A stretch of 55,919 bases of DNA from JAUWTJ01 sp965603015 (GTDB lineage: Bacteria; Pseudomonadota; Alphaproteobacteria; M2410), in contig CBFDBJ010000015.1 in the NCBI GenBank assembly GCA_965603015.1, positions 1 to 55,919 of the forward strand, given 5' to 3'. A program made the position numbers and the translations under genes. This document shows, in pieces, positions 50,106 through 55,919 of this stretch. The first letter of the stretch is position 1. Every line of letters starts with the position of its first letter. The notes beneath the pieces are model-generated. The model did not search any database. It was not told the DNA's origin and saw only the letters and a list, made by a program, of their open reading frames with translations.

Positions 50106-51947
50106 CTAAAACAGTTCGGCGTCGAGCTCCATCAGGTTTTCGGCTCCGGCGCAGGCGCGGGCTTTGAGGGAGGCGGTGTCGGGCATGACGCGCTCCATCC
50201 AGAAGGTGGCGCGGACCAGCTTGGCCTTGTAGAAATTCGGGTTGCCGTCACCGCCGGCCAGTTTTTCCGCAGCGACTTTGGCCATCTGCGCCCACATGAA
50301 GCCAACGGCGACAATGCCGAACAGGCGCAGATATTCGACTGACGCCGCGCCCGCATTATTGCGATCCTTGAGGCCGTTTTCGAGGAGCCACATGGTCGCG
50401 TCCTGCAGATCCTTGAGGCTGGATCCGAGAGGCCCGGTGTACGGGGTCATTGCGGTGTCATCGGCGTTTTGCTTGATGAAGTCATCGACCAAACCGAAGA
50501 ACGTGAGCGGTGGGCGGCCGCCGTGCATGCCGAGTTTACGGCCGACAAGATCGAGTGCCTGAACGCCGTTGGCGCCCTCATAAAGCTGGTTGATGCGCGC
50601 ATCGCGGACGAATTGTTCCATGCCGTGTTCGCGGATGTAGCCGTGACCGCCAAAACACTGCATTGCGGCGTTGGCGGTTTCGAAGCCCATGTCGGTGAAG
50701 AAGGCCTTGATGATCGGGGTCATGAGCTGGGTCATGTCACCGGCGACCTCACGGGTCTTTTCATCGGCGGCGCCGACTTCGGAGAACATCAGCGAAACCC
50801 ACGTCGCAAGCGCGCGGGCGCCTTCGGCAAAGGAGCTGGCTTGCAGGAGCATGCGGCGCACGTCCGGGTAGACGATGATCGGGTCTGCCGGGCCATCGGG
50901 GTTTTTTACCCCGTCGAGGGCGCGGCCCGCGAGGCGGTCTTTGGAGTAGGCGACGGCGTTCTGGTAGGCGACCTCGCCGACAGCGACGCCCTGGATGCCA
51001 ACGCCCATGCGGGCGGCGTTCATCATGCCGAACATGCCGGCCATGCCGCTCGCGCTGGATTTCTTTTTACCATCAGCGGAAGGCTTTTCAGGTGCGCCTC
51101 CGAGGCGATACGCGACAGCATCATCGAAATTCAAAACGCAGGTTGAGTTGCCCTTGATACCCATTTTCTTTTCGACCGAGCCGACCGTGACGCCGTTGCG
51201 ATCGGTCATGGTGCCGTCTTCGGGATTGATATTGACCTTCGGGACCATGAAGAAATTCACGGTGGACAGATCATCAGCCAGCTTGCCGTTTTCGTCGGGG
51301 ATCTTGGCGATTACCATGTGAATGATGTTGTCGACCATGTCGTGGTCGCCGCCGGAGATAAAGATCTTGGTGCCCGAAAGGCGGTAGGTTCCGTCTTCCT
51401 GTTTAACGGCTCTGGTCTTCATGAGTTTAAGGTCGGTGCCGCAATGAGGCTCGGTGAGACACATGGTGCCGCACCATTCGCCGTGCATCATTTTTGGAAC
51501 GACGAGGTCCCTCATCCATTGCTCACCGGTGCCCGCAAGAGCCGAATAGGCTGCCGTTGTGAGGCCGCCATACATGGCAAAAGCCTGATTGGCAGAATTG
51601 CCCATTTCGTTCATGGCCGCGGTGATGACGCTGGGCAGGCCTGCGCCGCCCAGCTCTTCCGAAGCGCCAAGCGCGTTCCAGCCGCCGTCGCAGAATTCCT
51701 TGTAGGCTTCCTTGAACCCGTCCGGTGTGCGCACCACACCGTTTTCAATGTGGCAGCCCTGTTCGTCGCCGATCTGATTGAGAGGCTGGAGCACCTCCTC
51801 GCAGATCTTGGCGCCGCCTTCGAGGACAGCCATGACGAGATCTTCGGTGAGGTCAGTAAAACCGGCAAGATCATCGCGGTCGGAGATTTTCAGGAGATCA
51901 AACAGGAGAAAGCGATAGTCTTCAACGGGAGCCTTGTAACTCGGCAT
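50106..51947 (-). CDS. Long-form acyl-CoA dehydrogenase (DmdC/FadE-like, 613 residues)
   Basis: A 613-residue acyl-CoA dehydrogenase with an N-terminal extension (YKAPVEDYRFLLFDLL) and a C-terminal extra domain (about 470-613), the architecture of DmdC and related enzymes, unlike the 400-residue trio near 12 kb. Seen: GTMCLTEPHCGTDLKLMKT, TKIFISGGDHDM, QCFGGHGYIREHGMEQFVRDARI, and the catalytic-base segment NQLYEGANGVQA. It uses FAD and ETF. DmdC acts on methylmercaptopropionyl-CoA in marine bacteria, but close homologues act on fatty acyl-CoA; substrate not readable. It is monocistronic with an ATG at 51947. Confidence 0.92.
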   Translation of the reverse strand: MPSYKAPVEDYRFLLFDLLKISDRDDLAGFTDLTEDLVMAVLEGGAKICEEVLQPLNQIGDEQGCHIENGVVRTPDGFKEAYKEFCDGGWNALGASEELGGAGLPSVITAAMNEMGNSANQAFAMYGGLTTAAYSALAGTGEQWMRDLVVPKMMHGEWCGTMCLTEPHCGTDLKLMKTRAVKQEDGTYRLSGTKIFISGGDHDMVDNIIHMVIAKIPDENGKLADDLSTVNFFMVPKVNINPEDGTMTDRNGVTVGSVEKKMGIKGNSTCVLNFDDAVAYRLGGAPEKPSADGKKKSSASGMAGMFGMMNAARMGVGIQGVAVGEVAYQNAVAYSKDRLAGRALDGVKNPDGPADPIIVYPDVRRMLLQASSFAEGARALATWVSLMFSEVGAADEKTREVAGDMTQLMTPIIKAFFTDMGFETANAAMQCFGGHGYIREHGMEQFVRDARINQLYEGANGVQALDLVGRKLGMHGGRPPLTFFGLVDDFIKQNADDTAMTPYTGPLGSSLKDLQDATMWLLENGLKDRNNAGAASVEYLRLFGIVAVGFMWAQMAKVAAEKLAGGDGNPNFYKAKLVRATFWMERVMPDTASLKARACAGAENLMELDAELF

Positions 51948-52022
51948 GGGTGATCCTCCAACATACAGGGTTTGAATTTGGCGGGATCATAGAGGGTTTC
52001 GAGGCCTGAGCAAAGAGAATGC

Positions 52023-52511
52023 TCAGGGCTCAAGATGGCCGAGCGGAAGCGCTGTTGTGTGCTTGACCTCGCGCAGCACAAAGCTGGTGCTGGCCGAACT
52101 GACGCAGGGCAGCGCGAGGAGTTTTGATGTCAAGAAGTGCTCATAGTGCGCAAGGTCTGTAACCAGAATACGCAGCAGGTAATCCCGCTCGCCGGAGATC
52201 GACAGGCATTCAACAATCTCGTCGCAACTCTGTGCCCAGTCCTCAAACGTGGTGCGATCATCAACCATCTGATTTCGGAGGGTGATCTGTGCCACGGCAT
52301 CGATCTCGAGGCCGAGAGATTTTCGTGACAGGAGGGTTACCTCCTGTTTGATAACGCCGGCTTCTTTCAGGCGCTTGACCCGGCGCCAGCAGGGCGAGAG
52401 AGACAGGCCTACCCGCTCGGCCAGATCGGCAGTGGCAATCCCCGAATCGGCCTGAATTTCCTTCAGGATGTTGAGATCAAATTGATCGAGCCTGGTATTC
52501 ACACTGCGCAT
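52023..52511 (-). CDS. Lrp/AsnC-family transcriptional regulator
   Basis: A 162-residue regulator with an N-terminal winged helix-turn-helix (DLNILKEIQADSGIATADLAERVGLSLSPCWRRVKRLKEAGVI) and a C-terminal RAM ligand-binding domain (CLSISGERDYLLRILVTDLAHYEHFL). It lies back-to-back with the phenylalanine catabolic genes across 197 bp. By analogy with Lrp-type activators of aromatic amino acid degradation, it probably senses phenylalanine or tyrosine and controls phhA; this is inference. The ribosome-binding site is weak (GATGGG). Confidence 0.93.
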   Translation of the reverse strand: MRSVNTRLDQFDLNILKEIQADSGIATADLAERVGLSLSPCWRRVKRLKEAGVIKQEVTLLSRKSLGLEIDAVAQITLRNQMVDDRTTFEDWAQSCDEIVECLSISGERDYLLRILVTDLAHYEHFLTSKLLALPCVSSASTSFVLREVKHTTALPLGHLEP

Positions 52512-52547
52512 CCCATCTAAAGGTAAATAATTTCACATATATCTACT

Positions 52548-52570
52548 AAAGGGGAAATATATTCCCCTTT
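52548..52570. promoter_or_regulatory. Putative operator palindrome between the Lrp-type regulator and phhA
   Basis: AAAGGGGAA and TTCCCCTTT are perfect 9-bp complements around ATATA, within a strikingly AT-rich 197-bp divergent gap. Lrp/AsnC sites are usually imperfect inverted repeats with an AT centre, which fits. A second TCAC...GTGA pair lies at about 52600-52620. Confidence 0.5.
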
Positions 52571-52708
52571 TTGCTGAATTTCAATGAAGTCAGAAAAGAA
52601 ATTTCACAAAACTCGAGTGATAATTCCTCGCAATCGGGGCTTCGATTCACCTCGTTGCCCTGAGCTAACCCAGAACGAACCCTGTGCGAACCCTGAGCGG
52701 AGAGGATT

Positions 52709-53608
52709 ATGATGTCAGTTTCTGCCTCCAGTCAGCCTGATGAAGAGGCCCCGTGGTCCGAGACGCCGAAATCCACCCGTGCTGACTTCACGATTGATCA
52801 GAACTGGGCAGCCTACTCAGAGGCAGAGCATGATGTCTGGCGCCGGCTCTATCGCCGGCAATGCGAGATGCTGCCGGGCCGCGTTGTTCCGGAGTTTCTG
52901 GACGGGCTTGCGGCGCTGCATATGGACGAGAGCCATATTCCCGATTTTGCGGTTCTCAACGAAAAGCTCAAGGCGCTGACCGGATGGACAGTGGTTGCCG
53001 TTCCGGAGCTGGTCCCTGACGACATATTTTTTGAACATCTGGCGAACCGGCGTTTCCCGGTTGGGCGCTTTATCAGACGGCCAGAGCAGATCGACTATCT
53101 CGAAGAGCCGGATGTGTTCCACGATGTCTTTGGCCATGTGCCGCTTCTGGCCAATCCAACCTTCGCCAATTATATGGAAGCCTATGGCAAAGGCGGGCTG
53201 CGGGCGCAGGGGCGCGACGTGTTGCACAAACTGGCGCGGCTCTACTGGTACACGGTTGAATTTGGATTGATGCAAACCAAAGACGGATTGCGCATCTACG
53301 GTGCTGGCATCGTGTCGTCCAAGTCAGAGAGCCTCTTCAGTCTCGAAGACGCCTCGCCAAATCGCGTCCACTTTGATCTGATACGCCTGATGCGGACGAA
53401 TTACCGGATTGATGATTTTCAGCAGGTCTATTTTGTCATTGACAGTTTTCAGCAATTGTTTGACGAGACGCTGCAGGATTTTGGCGCCATATATGATGCG
53501 CTTGAGAAAGTCGGCGACCTGATGCCGCCGGATCTTCTGGAAGATGACCAGGTTATCAATGTCGGTAACCAGGTCTATGCCATGACCGCCGACAAGCAGA
53601 ACAGCTAA
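52709..53608 (+). CDS. phhA: Phenylalanine 4-monooxygenase
   Basis: A 299-residue tetrahydropterin-dependent iron enzyme that hydroxylates L-phenylalanine to L-tyrosine. The iron ligands are H138 and H143 (FHDVFGHVP) and E184 (YTVEFGL). IYGAGIVSSKSES and the C-terminal helical QVYFVIDSFQQLFDE are typical of bacterial enzymes without the regulatory domain. Two consecutive ATGs occur (52709 and 52712); the second has better spacing from GGAGAGG. No pterin-carbinolamine dehydratase gene (phhB) is adjacent. It heads the phhA-hppD-hmgA set. Confidence 0.96.
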   Translation: MMSVSASSQPDEEAPWSETPKSTRADFTIDQNWAAYSEAEHDVWRRLYRRQCEMLPGRVVPEFLDGLAALHMDESHIPDFAVLNEKLKALTGWTVVAVPELVPDDIFFEHLANRRFPVGRFIRRPEQIDYLEEPDVFHDVFGHVPLLANPTFANYMEAYGKGGLRAQGRDVLHKLARLYWYTVEFGLMQTKDGLRIYGAGIVSSKSESLFSLEDASPNRVHFDLIRLMRTNYRIDDFQQVYFVIDSFQQLFDETLQDFGAIYDALEKVGDLMPPDLLEDDQVINVGNQVYAMTADKQNS

Positions 53609-53639
53609 TCAACTGAATTTACAAGGCAAGGAGAAAGCC

Positions 53640-54695
53640 ATGAGCGACCTTTGGGACAACCCGATGGGAACAGACGGATTTGAATTTGTTGAATATACTG
53701 CGCCGGACCCGGCTCTCCTTGATGACCTGTTTGTCAGCATGGGCTTTAAAAAGGTGGCGGTGCATCGCTCCAAAAATGTCAGCCTCTACCGTCAGGGCGG
53801 CGTTAATTTTGTGGTCAACGCCGAGGAAGGCTCCTTCGGACAGCGCTTTGCCGAGGACCATGGCCCTTCGGCTTGCGCCATGGCGTTCCGGGTCAAGGAT
53901 GCTGCCTTTGCCTACAAGGAGCTGCTCAAGAACGGTGCCAAGCCGGTCGATAATCCGGTTGGTCCGATGGAGCTTAATATCCCCGCCATTGAGGGGATCG
54001 GTGGAAGCCGGATATATCTGGTGGATCGCTATGGCAGCCAGGAGATCTATGACGTGGATTTCGTGCCGGTTGATGGCGGGTCGATTGAACATGCAGGCAA
54101 TGGCCTGAAGACCATCGACCACGTAACTCACAACGTCTTCCAGAACAATATGGAGACCTGGTCCGGTTTTTATGAGCGGCTGTTCAACTTCAAGGAAGTT
54201 CGCTACTTTGATATTGAAGGCAAGCTGACCGGTCTTCGCTCGAAGGCAATGACCAGTCCTTGCGGTCTCATCCGTATCCCGGTCAACGAATCAGCCGATG
54301 ACAAGTCACAGATTGCCGAGTATCTGCGTGACTACAAGGGCGAGGGCATCCAGCATATCGCCCTGTCGACCGATGATATCTACAAGACCGTTGAAGAGAT
54401 CAGCGCAACCGGCATTCCGTTCCAGGATACGCTGGACAGCTATTATGATCAGGTGGAAACCCGGGTGCCGGGCCATGGCGAAGATCTTGCGCGGATGAAA
54501 GCGCTCAAAGTTCTTGTCGATGGTGCGCCGACCGAAGGTCAGGGCCTGCTCTTGCAGATCTTCACGCAAAATGCCATCGGGCCGATTTTCTTTGAGATCA
54601 TTCAACGCAAGGGTAATGAAGGTTTCGGAGAAGGTAACTTTCAGGCACTGTTTGATTCCATCGAGCTGGATCAAATCCGCCGCGGCGTCATTTAG
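53640..54695 (+). CDS. hppD: 4-hydroxyphenylpyruvate dioxygenase
   Basis: A 351-residue Fe(II) alpha-keto-acid-dependent dioxygenase that turns 4-hydroxyphenylpyruvate into homogentisate. The three iron ligands are H161 (IDHVTHNV), H239 (GIQHIAL) and E319 (PIFFEIIQRKG). GEGNFQALFDSIELDQIRRG is the usual C-terminal helix that gates the active site. Its start is 31 bp after phhA with GGCAAGGAGAAAG as ribosome-binding site. The aminotransferase step (tyrosine to hydroxyphenylpyruvate) is not encoded here. Confidence 0.96.
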   Translation: MSDLWDNPMGTDGFEFVEYTAPDPALLDDLFVSMGFKKVAVHRSKNVSLYRQGGVNFVVNAEEGSFGQRFAEDHGPSACAMAFRVKDAAFAYKELLKNGAKPVDNPVGPMELNIPAIEGIGGSRIYLVDRYGSQEIYDVDFVPVDGGSIEHAGNGLKTIDHVTHNVFQNNMETWSGFYERLFNFKEVRYFDIEGKLTGLRSKAMTSPCGLIRIPVNESADDKSQIAEYLRDYKGEGIQHIALSTDDIYKTVEEISATGIPFQDTLDSYYDQVETRVPGHGEDLARMKALKVLVDGAPTEGQGLLLQIFTQNAIGPIFFEIIQRKGNEGFGEGNFQALFDSIELDQIRRGVI

Positions 54696-54707
54696 GGAGC
54701 ACTTTTC

Positions 54708-55838
54708 ATGGCAGTCAAGAAACCAATCACTCTTCCGATGAGCGAGGGCGTCTTCTCAAAGCAGGCGCATTGTGATTTGCCCGATGGGACGTTTGAAAGA
54801 GAAATGGGCCGCGAGGGCTTCTTTGGGCAGGCGGCGCATCTTTATCACAAGCATGCCCCGACCGGCTGGACGACATGGGAAGGGCCAACGCGTCCTCGTG
54901 CGTTTGACACGGGTGAAATGAAGACCCTGGCGGCATCGCCGTGGGGCGCCGCGCCGATGCTGTTGAATGCTTCAACGCAGGTTCGCATGTGGTCGATTGT
55001 CGATAAAATGGATCATCTGGTGCGCAATGCAGATGGCGACGAGCTCCTGTTCATCCACAATGGTGCCGGGGAGATCTATTGCGATTTCGGTCATATGTCC
55101 TATCGGGACGGCGATTATGTGGTGCTGCCGCGTGGGACGATGTGGCGTCTGGAGCCGTCAGAACGCACGGATGTGTTGATGATTGAGGCAACCGGCGGGA
55201 TCTATGAGCTGCCGGACCGGGGGGCGCTCGGTGATCATGCGGTTTTTGATCCGGCGGCTCTGGAGATGCCAAAACTCGATGAGGCGTTCCTGGCGCAGCA
55301 GGATGAGAAGGTCTGGAAAGTTGTCTTCAAACGTCGGGACGCCCTGTCGACCATCACCTATCCGTTCAACCCGCTTGATGCAGCTGGATGGAAAGGCAAT
55401 ATGTGTGCGGTCAAGCTTAACTGGCGCGATATTCGCCCGATCATGAGTGCGCGCTATCATGTGCCGCCGTCAGCGCATACAACGTTTGTCAGCAGCCGGT
55501 TCGTCGTGTGCACTTTTTGTCCGCGTCCTATCGAGTCAGACCCGGGCGCGCTGAAAGTGCCGTTCTACCACTCGAACGACGACTATGATGAGGTGCTGTT
55601 CTATCATCGCGGTGACTTCTTCTCGCGGGACAATATCGAGCAGGGCATGGTGACATTCCACCCTTCGGGCTTCCCCCATGGTCCGCACCCCAAGGCCTTT
55701 AAGGCTGCGATGGAAAACCCCAAGACGGAAACCAACGAAGTTGCCGTCATGATCGACACGCGCGATGCGCTTGAGATGTCTGACGAGGCGCATGCGGTGG
55801 AAAATGCTGATTATGTTTATTCGTGGATTGAAAAGTGA
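54708..55838 (+). CDS. hmgA: Homogentisate 1,2-dioxygenase
   Basis: A 376-residue cupin-fold enzyme that opens homogentisate to maleylacetoacetate. Seen: KHAPTGWTTWEGPTRPRAF, DELLFIHNGAGEI (cupin core), H288 in FYHSN followed by D294/E295 (YDEVLFYH), and the metal block FHPSGFPHGPHPKAF. It is shorter than the roughly 430-residue classical enzymes, and the acidic ligand is at +6/+7 from H288 within DE. It is 12 bp downstream of hppD. The next pathway genes (isomerase, fumarylacetoacetase) would lie outside the window, if adjacent. Confidence 0.92.
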   Translation: MAVKKPITLPMSEGVFSKQAHCDLPDGTFEREMGREGFFGQAAHLYHKHAPTGWTTWEGPTRPRAFDTGEMKTLAASPWGAAPMLLNASTQVRMWSIVDKMDHLVRNADGDELLFIHNGAGEIYCDFGHMSYRDGDYVVLPRGTMWRLEPSERTDVLMIEATGGIYELPDRGALGDHAVFDPAALEMPKLDEAFLAQQDEKVWKVVFKRRDALSTITYPFNPLDAAGWKGNMCAVKLNWRDIRPIMSARYHVPPSAHTTFVSSRFVVCTFCPRPIESDPGALKVPFYHSNDDYDEVLFYHRGDFFSRDNIEQGMVTFHPSGFPHGPHPKAFKAAMENPKTETNEVAVMIDTRDALEMSDEAHAVENADYVYSWIEK

Positions 55839-55864
55839 CAGTCAAGGTTGCTTCAACAACACTA

Positions 55865-55919
55865 TGTCATTACCGGGCTTGACCCGGTAATCCAGAGAGC
55901 CACGCACTGGATACCCGGG
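55865..55919. repeat. Palindromic intergenic repeat, copy 7 (family B, cut by window edge)
   Basis: TGTCATTACCGGGCTTGACCC at the left and CTGGATACCCGGG at the right edge match copy 3 (25985-26057) almost base for base, including compensated changes (ACCGGG/CCCGGT). The right arm is truncated by the window end. Confidence 0.9.

Noticed and set aside
50106..51947. Firm assignment as DmdC (methylmercaptopropionyl-CoA dehydrogenase)
   Set aside because: Length and domain plan fit, but many fatty acyl-CoA dehydrogenases share them and no dmdB/dmdD/dmdA genes are nearby.

Overview
The window (about 56 kb) reads as a chromosomal segment of an aerobic, metabolically versatile alphaproteobacterium. 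This is an inference from moderately high GC, dense short-gap operons with ATGA/GTGA overlaps, FdsGBA-type formate dehydrogenase, CoxS/CoxM, phhA-hppD-hmgA, many acyl-CoA enzymes, and palindromic intergenic repeats of the alphaproteobacterial kind. The genus cannot be named from sequence alone. I saw no rRNA, tRNA, CRISPR array, transposase or phage gene.

Layout. 1-5.9 kb: a truncated secreted protein, rpmB, a CBM9/DUF5916 outer-membrane protein, a DUF123 GIY-YIG protein, a small lipoprotein, a phytanoyl-CoA dioxygenase and an SDR. 5.9-14.5 kb (minus): a catabolic acyl-CoA block of three tandem acyl-CoA dehydrogenases, nitroreductase, thiolase, acyl-CoA ligase and enoyl-CoA hydratase. 14.6-20.2 kb (minus): a compact F420 operon, fno-cofE-cofD-cofC-fbiC. 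20.35-25.96 kb (plus): head-to-head with it, fdhD-fdsG-fdsB-fdsA, an NAD-dependent molybdenum formate dehydrogenase. 26-32 kb: an AhpD-like protein, a sulfatase, two tandem GPH-family symporters and a secreted protein. 32-37.4 kb: an MDR reductase, aldo/keto reductase, sulfotransferase, SMP-30 lactonase and an MBL-fold alkyl-sulfatase-like hydrolase. 37.4-38.6 kb: an AT-richer islet with a barstar-like immunity gene and an unrecognised companion; an exact 41-bp copy of the 3' end of the preceding MBL gene lies behind the barstar gene. 38.7-44.3 kb: coxS-coxM without coxL, a peptide-binding lipoprotein, TusA, a CMD-family protein, MOSC, DUF924 and a 69-aa protein behind four consecutive hairpins. 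44.4-51.9 kb: an HSL-type hydrolase, YegS-like lipid kinase plus glpD, two tandem alpha/beta hydrolases and a 613-aa acyl-CoA dehydrogenase. 52-55.8 kb: an Lrp/AsnC regulator divergent from phhA-hppD-hmgA (phenylalanine to maleylacetoacetate).

The most notable points are: a complete deazaflavin (F420) pathway in a Gram-negative setting, with an actinobacterial-style fused FbiC but a single-domain CofE; its head-to-head placement with formate dehydrogenase; the orphan immunity islet with its 41-bp duplication; and at least seven long palindromic intergenic repeats, four of them lying exactly between convergent genes.
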